Origin: Secundilactobacillus yichangensis
Lineage (GTDB): Bacteria > Bacillota > Bacilli > Lactobacillales > Lactobacillaceae
DNA: 64,000 bases
Reading direction: 5' to 3'
NCBI RefSeq assembly: GCF_016861565.1
Contig: NZ_BOLK01000013.1
Location: 1 to 64,000, forward strand
Under the pieces are notes generated by a model that was not told the origin of the DNA, searched no databases, and was given only the letters and a program-made list of their open reading frames with translations. Within the stretch, counting starts at the first letter, position 1. The number at the start of each line of letters is the position of its first letter. Below are positions 35,422-43,530 of the stretch, piece after piece. The position numbers and the translations under genes were made by a program.

Positions 35422-36171
35422 CTAGTGTTGACTAGCAACTGGCGAGTGCCGATCCTTACCTAAGTTCTCCGTATAAAGCCACTGTACACGGTCGCCAGCT
35501 TTAACTTTCTTCTTGCCAGCTGAATACCCATAGAACTTATTATTAACGGAATACAGCCAGCCGCTACCAGATCCATGGTCAAATTCAAACAGACCAGCGA
35601 TTCCACGGACGTAAGTACTGCCGCTGCCTCCTTGATAGGCTACTGCAACATGTTTTTGCCCTGCCACTTTTTTCAAAACTGTCGCAACTGTTTCACCCTT
35701 TTTAATTCTAACCCGGCTGTCTTGAAGGAGCACTTTATTACCTTTACTGATGGGGCCTCGAACCGTTAAAGAGCAAGTCTGTCCCCCGCTTAAATGGTGA
35801 GCCGATGGGGTCGCTTTTGCCATTGCATTAACACCATGACCTTTTTTATGACCCTTCTTAGACGCCGTGGCTTTCAACTGAGCGGTGTTCCCCTTAGTCG
35901 CTTTTCCTCCTTGGTCCTTATCCTTTAAAGCTGCAGTACCACTTTTGGCCTGCCCATTAGCACTTTTTTCTGGCTTTTGAGTTGCCGAAGCACTGGCCGA
36001 ACTAGCACTCTTAGCAGGTGCTTTAGAGGTACTATTAACTGATGCTTTATCATTGCCATATGAATTATTGGCAGACTTGTTACCCCCACTCATCGCTGAA
36101 TAGCCGGCAAATCCCAAGCCAAAGATAACCAGTAAACTCAGTACGATCATCGTTATTTTACGCTTAGACAC
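35422..36171 (-). CDS. Membrane-anchored DUF4430 (transcobalamin C-terminal-like) protein
   Basis: A 249-residue protein: a single N-terminal membrane anchor (about 7-24), a low-complexity Ser/Ala/Lys/Asn linker (about 28-120), then a DUF4430 domain (about 130-245). Domain landmarks are the GETVATVLKK helix, GSGSGWLYSVNNKFYG and the closing DRVQWLYTENLGKD. The family name in InterPro is transcobalamin-like C-terminal. The linker would let the domain reach through the wall. Start is GTG at 36169-36171 with AAGGGGG upstream. First gene of the ECF operon, preceded by a structured leader. Confidence 0.8.
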   Translation of the reverse strand: MSKRKITMIVLSLLVIFGLGFAGYSAMSGGNKSANNSYGNDKASVNSTSKAPAKSASSASASATQKPEKSANGQAKSGTAALKDKDQGGKATKGNTAQLKATASKKGHKKGHGVNAMAKATPSAHHLSGGQTCSLTVRGPISKGNKVLLQDSRVRIKKGETVATVLKKVAGQKHVAVAYQGGSGSTYVRGIAGLFEFDHGSGSGWLYSVNNKFYGYSAGKKKVKAGDRVQWLYTENLGKDRHSPVASQH

Positions 36172-36202
36172 AAGAAAACCCCCTTAATTTTATTTATTCA
36201 AC

Positions 36203-36378
36203 GTGATTACGAAACTCTTAAGGTATCTCCAGATGATTTCCTGCCCTCACTGTAATCACAATTCTTGATGTTTTAGATAGTCACGCCCGTTTAAAGCTAC
36301 CTGCTTGATTGTTCAGCAAATAGGTAGCGTTTTCATTTATTGCAAGGTTAAATGACACCTAAAAAAGCGTTCACGGGC
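36203..36378 (-). promoter_or_regulatory. Structured 5' leader of the DUF4430-ECF operon
   Basis: Reading the minus strand, ACGGGC/GCCCGT pairs 36373-36378 with 36285-36290 and encloses the hairpin AGCAAATAGGTAGC / GCTACCTGCTT (36315-36328 with 36296-36306). A second perfect 8-bp stem pairs 36252-36259 with 36203-36210 just before the ribosome site. The B12-box consensus of known cobalamin riboswitches was not found. A regulatory RNA role is inference. The intergenic region 36172-36583 holds no gene. Confidence 0.5.
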
Positions 36379-36461
36379 ACTCCCTTTATACACTATATAT
36401 TTTATCCTACATTCACTTGGCTTTTCTTAAGGAAATAGTGATAGACAGTTATCAGCACATA

Positions 36462-36522
36462 GTCATCAGAAGATGACAATAAATTTACTATGAATTGCTC
36501 AATTTGGGTTTAATAGTAAAAT
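36462..36522 (+). promoter_or_regulatory. Dyad and promoter upstream of the glycerol kinase-like gene
   Basis: GTCATC and GATGAC (36462-36467 and 36472-36477) form a perfect dyad with 4-bp centre. Downstream TTGCTC (36495-36500) and TAAAAT (36517-36522) are 16 bp apart. The dyad could serve the adjacent AraC-type regulator for either divergent transcript. Confidence 0.45.
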
Positions 36523-36583
36523 CTAGTACTCAGTAAAAAATAGTGTAAAATGTACTTAATAGCACCAACGGGAGGCTTTCACT

Positions 36584-38083
36584 TTGGAGAAAAAATACAT
36601 CCTTGCATTAGATATCGGGACAACCCGCGTTTCAGCTACCCTATTTGATCATAATAGCCAAGCGCTATTTTCATTTAACAATCAAATCACTCAGCGTTCA
36701 CCGCATCCAGGGTGGTACGAACAAGCTCCAAGTGAAATATGGGAAAAGGTGCTGGCCTGCATCACTAACCTTTTGATTATTAGTAAAATTAAGCCAGCGG
36801 AAATTGCCAGTATCGGCATTTCCAATCAAAGAGAAACAACGATTGTCTGGAACGTTAAAACTGGGAAACCCATTTATCGTGCCATTGCTTGGGAATCACG
36901 CCAATCAGAACCCATCGTTCAAGACCTAATTACTAAGAATTATAGCAAACTTTTCCACTACAAAACCGGTTTGTTTATCAATTCTTACTTCTCGGCAACC
37001 AAGCTGCTCTGGATCCTAAACAAAGTACCTACTGCTAGAAAACAAGCTGAAAACGGTCTGCTTCGGTTTGGCACGATTGATTCTTGGATCGTCTGGAAAC
37101 TAACCAACGGAAAGCTGCACATTACTGATTTTACTAACGCTAGCCGAACCATGCTGTTCAATATTCACGATCTGAAATGGGACCAAGAAATTCTGACAAT
37201 TTTAAACATCCCTAGATCACTTCTCCCTGAAGTGAAATCTAACTCGGAAGTCTATGGTGTGACCGATGCTAAGACCTTTTTTGGGGCCGAAGTTCCAATC
37301 GCTGCTCTTGCTGGCGATCAGCAAGCAGCCTTAGTCGGTAGCCTAGCAACACAAGTCGGTCAGGTAGAGGGCACGTATGGAACTGGTGCCTTTCTTATCA
37401 TGAACACCGGTGAAGAACTAATCATGTCCAGTCAGCATCTGATTTCAACCATTGCGTATAATGTTAACGGTAAATGCATCTACGCCATTGAAGGCAGCAT
37501 ATTCGTTGCGGGTTCTGCCCTTGAGTGGTTAAAAAATAACCTTAAAATGGTCAAAGACGTTACCGAAGTTGAAACTTTGGCTAGAAAATCAACGGACAAT
37601 CATCGAATGTACGTTGTACCCGCCTTTACGGGTTTAAGTGCTCCCTATTGGAACACTAACGCAACCGGGGCAACATTCGGTATGACACAGAAGTCAACCA
37701 GATATGACTATATCAGAGCCACTTTGGATTCCATTGTATATCAAACCAATGATATTCTGATGAGCATGGTCAAGGACTCCGATATTAATATCAAAGATAT
37801 CCGCGTGAACGGCGAAGTGGTGAAAAACACCTATTTACCGCAATTTCTTGCAGATTTATCTGGTAACCACCTCCAGCGCGATACAGATGCCAATATTGAT
37901 TCGCGAGGCGTCGCTTACTTAGCCGGTTTGGCTGTCGGTTTCTGGAAAAACTTTGACGAGATTGCTAACATGCAAAAATCAGATGAGGGCTTTGCGCCTA
38001 AACTCTCAATTAAATCAAGAAGAAAACTGTATAAAGGATGGCAAAAAGCCGTGAAGGCCGTCGAATTTTACGCTGATGATTAG
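36584..38083 (+). CDS. Divergent glycerol kinase (FGGY family)
   Basis: A 499-residue FGGY kinase, full GlpK length. Kept: NQRETT (glycerol-binding Arg-Glu near 85), SYFSATK (Tyr), GDQQAALVG (catalytic Asp near 246), and FNIHDLKWDQE, where PTS-phosphorylated His lies in Gram-positive GlpK. Changed: the first phosphate loop reads DIGTTRVS instead of DQGTTSSR, and the adenine-side DGG motif reads VNGEVV. So it is probably an FGGY kinase for glycerol or a related triol/ketone with altered properties, not the housekeeping copy. Start is TTG at 36584 behind GGGAGG. Upstream of, and codirectional with, the AraC regulator. Confidence 0.8.
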   Translation: MEKKYILALDIGTTRVSATLFDHNSQALFSFNNQITQRSPHPGWYEQAPSEIWEKVLACITNLLIISKIKPAEIASIGISNQRETTIVWNVKTGKPIYRAIAWESRQSEPIVQDLITKNYSKLFHYKTGLFINSYFSATKLLWILNKVPTARKQAENGLLRFGTIDSWIVWKLTNGKLHITDFTNASRTMLFNIHDLKWDQEILTILNIPRSLLPEVKSNSEVYGVTDAKTFFGAEVPIAALAGDQQAALVGSLATQVGQVEGTYGTGAFLIMNTGEELIMSSQHLISTIAYNVNGKCIYAIEGSIFVAGSALEWLKNNLKMVKDVTEVETLARKSTDNHRMYVVPAFTGLSAPYWNTNATGATFGMTQKSTRYDYIRATLDSIVYQTNDILMSMVKDSDINIKDIRVNGEVVKNTYLPQFLADLSGNHLQRDTDANIDSRGVAYLAGLAVGFWKNFDEIANMQKSDEGFAPKLSIKSRRKLYKGWQKAVKAVEFYADD

Positions 38084-38176
38084 AAATAATAGCGGCACTA
38101 ATAATGCTAATATTTTGAACCTTTTACATGTTAATGTTAATATTGCGTAAGCGTTTTTAACGGAGGAGATTGAAAT

Positions 38177-39274
38177 ATGCCGAATATTTCACAAGATATG
38201 CCGGCCTTACCTGAATATACCAGCCTCGGGGAGTACTTGCAGTCCTTTTCAGATATTACCCAAATAGACGCAATGTTTTATAGTTTATCTGGTATCCTAG
38301 TTCACAAAAATCATGTTTATACTGATGAAAAGCTTATTCAACAGCAATTAGATTTAAAACAAATGATTAATTACACGATTTTCCCGGTAACCTATAATTC
38401 AAATTTATGGGGATTTATCCTCTGTAATTCAGAAAAAGTATCGCAGCAGCGCATTAATCTATCTAAAAATTACCTCTCTAACATTTTAAAGCAGGTGTTT
38501 AAAGACAGTCATTCAAATAGCCAAGCTGATGTCCTCAATTCTTTGACCAAAAGTGCCTTTAGTCAAATTAATTACCTAAGTATCCTGTTAAAGATATCAC
38601 CACGCGTTCAGCCTTCTGAATTGCCATCAATAACTGACGAATTTCATAGTCATCACGACAGAACCGAATCGTATAACAGTCTAAAAAGGGCCAGCGAATA
38701 CGTTTTAAAAAACATTACTCAGCCGCTTTCACTCAATGAAGTCGCCAACAGTGTCTACCTTTCTTCATCTTATTTAAGCCGGCTATTCAAAAAGTATTTG
38801 AATGTCACTTTCGTATACTATGTTAATCATATGAAGATCGCAAAAGCTAAAGAAAAGTTGGCCTTAACAACGCGTCCAATCAACGTTATTTCAACCGATG
38901 TGGGCTTTACACAAACCAGCTACTTCACCAAAACATTCAAAAAAGTAACGGGTATGACCCCTTCAGAGTTTCGGCGTCAAAACGTCACCACTACCCGAAT
39001 CTTTACGGTACCGCACACCATTGATTGGACTTCCAAAGACACGGTTTTCGACGTTTCACAGCGGTTCTTTAACCGTAAAGGAATTGATTTCTTTTATCAA
39101 ACAGCTAATAGTTATCTATACGTAAATAGTATTGACCACTTAACTGATACTGCTGAAAATAGGGGTTGGCTCTTTACAGTAGACGGTCAACAGCCAACCA
39201 AAACAGCCAATGAAATTCTGGTTAAAAATTTCTCTGAGATTCAATGGCTCTACACGGATTTAACGGGTGTTTAG
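38177..39274 (+). CDS. AraC-family regulator, PocR-like, with C-terminal DUF4430-like domain
   Basis: A 365-residue cytosolic protein in three parts. Residues about 10-110 resemble a PocR-type sensory domain (SFSDITQIDAMFYSLSG). Residues about 170-270 are an AraC double HTH (SLNEVANSVYLSSSYLSRLF, TQTSYFTKTFKKVTGMTPSE). Residues about 285-365 align with the DUF4430 domain of the protein at 35422-36171: DTVFDVSQ versus ETVATVLK, GWLFTVDG versus GWLYSVNN, and IQWLYTDLTG versus VQWLYTENLG. PocR regulates B12 and glycerol/propanediol genes in other bacteria. A cobalamin-sensing role for the added domain is inference. GGAGGAG precedes the ATG; a cre-like GTAAGCGTTTTT lies just upstream. Confidence 0.85.
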   Translation: MPNISQDMPALPEYTSLGEYLQSFSDITQIDAMFYSLSGILVHKNHVYTDEKLIQQQLDLKQMINYTIFPVTYNSNLWGFILCNSEKVSQQRINLSKNYLSNILKQVFKDSHSNSQADVLNSLTKSAFSQINYLSILLKISPRVQPSELPSITDEFHSHHDRTESYNSLKRASEYVLKNITQPLSLNEVANSVYLSSSYLSRLFKKYLNVTFVYYVNHMKIAKAKEKLALTTRPINVISTDVGFTQTSYFTKTFKKVTGMTPSEFRRQNVTTTRIFTVPHTIDWTSKDTVFDVSQRFFNRKGIDFFYQTANSYLYVNSIDHLTDTAENRGWLFTVDGQQPTKTANEILVKNFSEIQWLYTDLTGV

Positions 39275-39318
39275 CCCTTATTCATAGTAGCTTGTTTTTC
39301 ACCTTAGTTTTCGGCCAT

Positions 39319-39376
39319 ACAACAAGATAGCGACCGATTTCCCACGTTCAGGAAATCAGCCGCTATCTTGTTGTTT
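39319..39376. terminator. Bidirectional terminator
   Basis: ACAACAAGATAGCG and CGCTATCTTGTTGT pair, with inner GATTTCC/GGAAATC. The outer stem is nearly the same as in the terminator at 6513-6564. Confidence 0.85.
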
Positions 39377-39438
39377 TCTGGCATCTAACCGAGTGATAAC
39401 CCGGCCTTTCTTACTATCGTTATTTAACAGCTTTCCGG

Positions 39439-39822
39439 CTAGTTTGTAATATCGTGTTCGATTTCGTCCAAACTACCGGTAATAATCTTTTCACCTAACA
39501 CTTCACCTAACTTTTGAAGCGCGTCATTACGGGTCTTAACTTGGTCCATATCGAAGATGATATCAGCAATATCACCGCCAGCAAAATCAAAATCTTCGTG
39601 GTAGATGTAGCGACCAGCATTCTTATCGTTGAAATACTTGTCGACTTTTTCTCCCAAACCGTACGCCCAGTCTAGATTCTTCATTTCTGGAATATCTTTA
39701 CGGGTGACGTAACCCTGTTTGGCAATCAGGTCGGCAGCCTTTTGAATCATTTCATCAGTATATTCAAAAGCCGGCTTGGTTGTTTCAGCTTTCTTGTCCT
39801 TATCTGCACTTTTTGTTGCCAT
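39439..39822 (-). CDS. Hypothetical small acidic protein
   Basis: A 127-residue, highly charged cytosolic protein with a Lys-rich N-terminus and an acidic, helical body (YTDEMIQKAADLIAKQGY). No membrane segment. I start at the ATG at 39822 because AAAGGAG is nine bases upstream; 10 further in-frame residues to 39852 lack a ribosome site. I do not recognise it, though it has the look of a conserved lactobacillus protein. Confidence 0.6.
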   Translation of the reverse strand: MATKSADKDKKAETTKPAFEYTDEMIQKAADLIAKQGYVTRKDIPEMKNLDWAYGLGEKVDKYFNDKNAGRYIYHEDFDFAGGDIADIIFDMDQVKTRNDALQKLGEVLGEKIITGSLDEIEHDITN

Positions 39823-39896
39823 AACTAAGATCTCCTTTAATTTATGTTGCAATTTTATTTTAGCACTATTTTCAAAAAGGTGTGCGATTATGCTGC

Positions 39897-40007
39897 TTAC
39901 GCACCGATCTGGCGGGCTCCCTGGTACAAATCAGCGAGTTTAAAATACGTTTTTCCTTCAGCACTGATCAAGACTGAACCGCCACTCACCATACTATGCT
40001 GATTCAT
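39897..40007 (-). CDS. Possible small ORF, 36 aa
   Basis: Between the small acidic protein gene and the flavin reductase a short frame begins ATG at 40005-40007 and stops at 39897. The peptide (MNQHSMVSGG..., then GKTYFKLADLYQGARQIGA) looks protein-like in composition and codon use. No clear ribosome site is present, so it may instead be the remnant of a longer gene. Confidence 0.25.
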   Translation of the reverse strand: MNQHSMVSGGSVLISAEGKTYFKLADLYQGARQIGA

Positions 40008-40059
40008 GGTAGAATTAGTAATGTATCCGCTAACATTAACTTAAAAAGGAAGTTATCAC

Positions 40060-41961
40060 ATGGCAGACGATAAGCAAACATTTAAACCAGGTCAGTATAC
40101 CGTTTCGGCTCAAGGCCACAACGGGACGTTCCCAATGACTGTCACTTTTTCAGCAAATCGAATTGAATCAATCGATATTGATCAAAGTACTGAAACAGCA
40201 GGCATCAGCGATGTGGTCTACGATCGAATTCCTAAAGCTATTGTCGACGGCCAAACACTGAATGTCGACGCCGTTACCGGTGCTTCAGAAACTAGCCGTG
40301 GAATTTTAAACGGTGTCGCAGAAGCCGTAAGGAAAGCCGGCGGCGATGCCAGTACGCTGCAGAACCGGGATAAGTATGCTCCAAAAATTACAGAAAACAG
40401 TGATTTACAGACTGACGTTGTAGTCATTGGCGGTGGCGGTGCCGGATTAGCTGCTGCGGCTACTGTATTAGATCAAGGCCGCAAGGTGATCCTGTTAGAA
40501 AAGGCCCCAGCACTAGGCGGCAATACCATCCGAACTGGTGGGCCAATGAATGCTGCCGATCCCCAATGGCAGAACAGCTTTGCTGCTTTACCAGGTGAGC
40601 ATCAGACACTGCAAGACTTATTGGACATGAACGCTGATGACCTCGATCCTGAATATCAAGCTGACTTTAAAACCTTACAGTCCCAAATTAAAACCTATTT
40701 TGATGATATTAAAAATAAACAGCCGTCCCTGTTTGATTCCGTGGAACTCCACCGGATTCAAACCTATTTAGGCGGCAGGAGAACCGATTTAAACGGCAAC
40801 AAGATTCACGGTAACTACAAGCTGGTCAAGACGCTGACTGATAATGATCTGGCTGCCCAGAAATGGCTTGCCAAAATTGGTGTTAAATTTGATACCTCAG
40901 ACGTTGCCATGCCAGTCGGCGCCCTTTGGCGGCGAGGTCACAAACCAGTAGAAAATGCCGGCTTTGCATACATCTCAGTTTTAAGCGACTACGTTAAGCA
41001 CAACGGCGGAATCATTTTAACGGACAGCCCCGTTACCCGTTTGCTGTATGCCAAGGGGCATCTAGACGGCGTATTGGTTGAAAAACCGGGGGATCACGCC
41101 TTTACCGTTCAATCGAAGGCAATCATCATCACCTCTGGCGGATTTGGTGCTAACACCGCGCTGGTGCAGAAATACAATACTTCCTGGAACCAGATCGACG
41201 ATGACATTGCTACCACGAATGCCCCCACAATTACTGGTGATGGGATAAAACTGGGACAACAGGCCCACGCAGACGTTACCGGCATGGGTTTCATTCAAAT
41301 GATGCCCGTCTCAGACCCTAGAACCGGGGAACTGTTCTCTGGGATTCAGTGCCCGCCCGCGAACTTTTTAATGGTTAATCAGCAGGGTAAGCGGTTCGTC
41401 AATGAATATGCTGAACGTGACGTGCTGGCTAAAGCGGCCTTCGATAATGGTGGCCTATTTTACTTAATTGCTGACAATGAAATCAAGAAAACAGCTTACA
41501 ATACCAGTGACGAACAACTGGAACAGCAAGTTAAGGATGGTCGGCTGTTTAAAGCCGATACGCTTGCTGACTTAGCAGCTCAAATTGGCATGGACCCAAA
41601 GACACTTGAAACAACGGTAGCAACCTATAATTCTTACGTGGATCAGGGTAACGATCCTGACTTCGGTAAAAACGTCTTTGACTTAAAAGTTGAAAAAGCA
41701 CCCTTCTATGCCACACCAAGAAAACCGGCAATCCACCATACCATGGGCGGTTTAACCATTGACGATGGCGCCCACGTCTTGGATAAAGACGGCAATCGGA
41801 TCAACGGGCTATACGCGGCTGGCGAAGTTGCTGGCGGGATTCACGCTGGTAACCGTCTGGGTGGTAATTCACTGGCTGATATCTTTACCTTTGGCCCTAT
41901 TGCTGCTAAATCAGCCGTTAACGAAATTGTCGATACGGTGACCTCCGCATCCACTCATTAA
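40060..41961 (+). CDS. Flavin-dependent fumarate reductase-like enzyme (FMN_bind + FAD_binding_2)
   Basis: A 633-residue protein with an N-terminal FMN_bind domain (about 8-90; covalent FMN site AVTGASETS near 74) and a flavocytochrome c-type FAD domain ([16 protein letters not shown] near 124, [14 protein letters not shown]). Active-site elements of soluble fumarate reductase are mostly kept: RGHKP, NEYAERD with the acid Arg, PAIHHTMGG and HAGNRLGGN. The stretch [10 protein letters not shown] differs from classical fumarate reductases, so another 2-enoate (urocanate, acrylate or a phenolic acid) is possible. No signal peptide, hence cytosolic or accepting electrons from a flavin donor. AAAAGGAAG before the ATG; single-gene unit. 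Confidence 0.85.
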   Translation: MADDKQTFKPGQYTVSAQGHNGTFPMTVTFSANRIESIDIDQSTETAGISDVVYDRIPKAIVDGQTLNVDAVTGASETSRGILNGVAEAVRKAGGDASTLQNRDKYAPKITENSDLQTDVVVIGGGGAGLAAAATVLDQGRKVILLEKAPALGGNTIRTGGPMNAADPQWQNSFAALPGEHQTLQDLLDMNADDLDPEYQADFKTLQSQIKTYFDDIKNKQPSLFDSVELHRIQTYLGGRRTDLNGNKIHGNYKLVKTLTDNDLAAQKWLAKIGVKFDTSDVAMPVGALWRRGHKPVENAGFAYISVLSDYVKHNGGIILTDSPVTRLLYAKGHLDGVLVEKPGDHAFTVQSKAIIITSGGFGANTALVQKYNTSWNQIDDDIATTNAPTITGDGIKLGQQAHADVTGMGFIQMMPVSDPRTGELFSGIQCPPANFLMVNQQGKRFVNEYAERDVLAKAAFDNGGLFYLIADNEIKKTAYNTSDEQLEQQVKDGRLFKADTLADLAAQIGMDPKTLETTVATYNSYVDQGNDPDFGKNVFDLKVEKAPFYATPRKPAIHHTMGGLTIDDGAHVLDKDGNRINGLYAAGEVAGGIHAGNRLGGNSLADIFTFGPIAAKSAVNEIVDTVTSASTH

Positions 41962-42095
41962 GCGTTGATCTAATGAATCCCTTTATCAGTCGTTTTTGAT
42001 AATTTCCTTGTAACGGTTAAAAAAGGAACCCACAAGCGTTATAATGGATGGTAAACTCAAATTGTTGATTTTATTAGGAAATGAGGAATGAATTC

Positions 42096-43466
42096 TTGGA
42101 TAGTGGTCAGATAATTATCAATTTGATTGTCATATTAATCACTTTCTTCTTCGCAGCCTTTTTTGTGGCTTGCGAATTTGCTTTAGTTCAATCTCGGCCC
42201 AGTGCCATTGAAGAAGCTTTGGATAACGGAGAAGGATCCAAAAAGAGATTAACCCGTTCGTTGAAAATGGTCACTAATCTAAACGAGTACCTATCAACCA
42301 CTCAAGTGGGGGTTTCTGTTGCGGGTATTATTTTAGGTTGGTTAGGTGAATCCACCATCTCAACGATCCTGCTTGACCTGCTAAACATTACGCACACTAA
42401 TCCGGGCGGCGCCACAGCGCACGCCATCGGTGCCGTATTTGGTGTTCTTTTGCTGACCTACTTAGAAGTGGTCTTTACTGAAATTGTGCCAAAGAACATT
42501 TCTATCGATATGCCGTTAAAGGTGCTTCGTTACGTCACCACACCGTTACATTACTGCCATATTCTGTTCTACCCCTTCGTCTGGTTACTCAACGTTTCCG
42601 CCAATGGGGTAGTCAAGCTACTAGGATTACCAGTTGCTAACGAAAGTGAGGAAGTTTTCTCTCAAGCTGAAATCCTCAGTTTATCTCGGAATGCCGTTGC
42701 TGGTGGTGAATTGGAAAAAGACGATTACGTCTACATGCAGCGTGCTTTTGAACTCAACGATAAAGTTGCCAAGGATATTATGATTGATCGAACCGCCCTT
42801 GTGGTGATCGACATCACGGCAAACGTAAAGGATGCCATCAATATGTACCTCCAGAAGCGGTTCTCACGCCTACCGGTAGTTGCTGATGGTGATAAAGATA
42901 AAATATTAGGATACGTTTATAACTATGATTTGATTCGGCAGCAGCAAGTTGACCCAACGATTCATATCGACCGCTTGTTACGACATATTTCAACTACTCC
43001 TGAATCAACGCCGATCACGCAGGTCTTACAGCAAATGATTCATAAAAAGACCCCAATCGTGGTGGTGGTTGATGAATATGGTGGTACTTCGGGTATTATT
43101 ACCGATAAGGATATCTATGAAGAATTGTTTGGAACCGTTCATGACGAAATTGATGATTCCTCTAACGAAGATATCTTTAAACAGCCCAATGGTACCTACC
43201 AAGTCAGCGGTAAAATGACGACCTACGATTTTGAACGTTACTTTGATGTGGATATCAAAGAATTTGAAACTAACGACGTGGTAACACTAGCTGGTTCAAT
43301 TCTAGATAACCACCCGGATATTAAACAGGGAACGGTACTCCATATTGATAACTTCGATTTCAAAGTGGTCGATTACGAGAACTCGTTTATTAACTGGTTT
43401 GAAGTTACGGTTAACGAACCTGCCCCCGCAGATGATGATACCGATACAAAAAATAATGATGAATAG
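42096..43466 (+). CDS. CNNM/CBS-domain membrane protein (hemolysin-like, HlyC/CorC family)
   Basis: About 456 residues: a DUF21/CNNM transmembrane domain (first 200 residues; ACEFALVQSRPSAIEE, TNLNEYLSTTQVGVSVAGII), two CBS domains (about 215-335; RLPVVADGDKDKILGYV, TPIVVVVDEYGGTSGIITD), and a C-terminal CorC_HlyC domain. Family members are implicated in Mg2+/Co2+ efflux, despite the old name hemolysin. I prefer the TTG at 42096 because GAGG is nine bases before it, whereas the ATG at 42081 has its AGGA too close; the latter cannot be excluded. Confidence 0.88.
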   Translation: MDSGQIIINLIVILITFFFAAFFVACEFALVQSRPSAIEEALDNGEGSKKRLTRSLKMVTNLNEYLSTTQVGVSVAGIILGWLGESTISTILLDLLNITHTNPGGATAHAIGAVFGVLLLTYLEVVFTEIVPKNISIDMPLKVLRYVTTPLHYCHILFYPFVWLLNVSANGVVKLLGLPVANESEEVFSQAEILSLSRNAVAGGELEKDDYVYMQRAFELNDKVAKDIMIDRTALVVIDITANVKDAINMYLQKRFSRLPVVADGDKDKILGYVYNYDLIRQQQVDPTIHIDRLLRHISTTPESTPITQVLQQMIHKKTPIVVVVDEYGGTSGIITDKDIYEELFGTVHDEIDDSSNEDIFKQPNGTYQVSGKMTTYDFERYFDVDIKEFETNDVVTLAGSILDNHPDIKQGTVLHIDNFDFKVVDYENSFINWFEVTVNEPAPADDDTDTKNNDE

Positions 43467-43474
43467 CTGCAACT

Positions 43475-43517
43475 TAAAACGGCTGACTAGCAGATTTGCT
43501 AGTCAGCCGTTTTTTAA
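43475..43517. terminator. Bidirectional terminator
   Basis: AAAACGGCTGACTAGCA pairs with TGCTAGTCAGCCGTTTT around GATT. Confidence 0.92.
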
Positions 43518-43530
43518 TTTACTTTTTATA

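Noticed and set aside
36172-36583. Canonical cobalamin riboswitch
   Set aside because: Searched both strands for the B12 box and the conserved core; only loose resemblance (TGGAGATACC), not enough to call.
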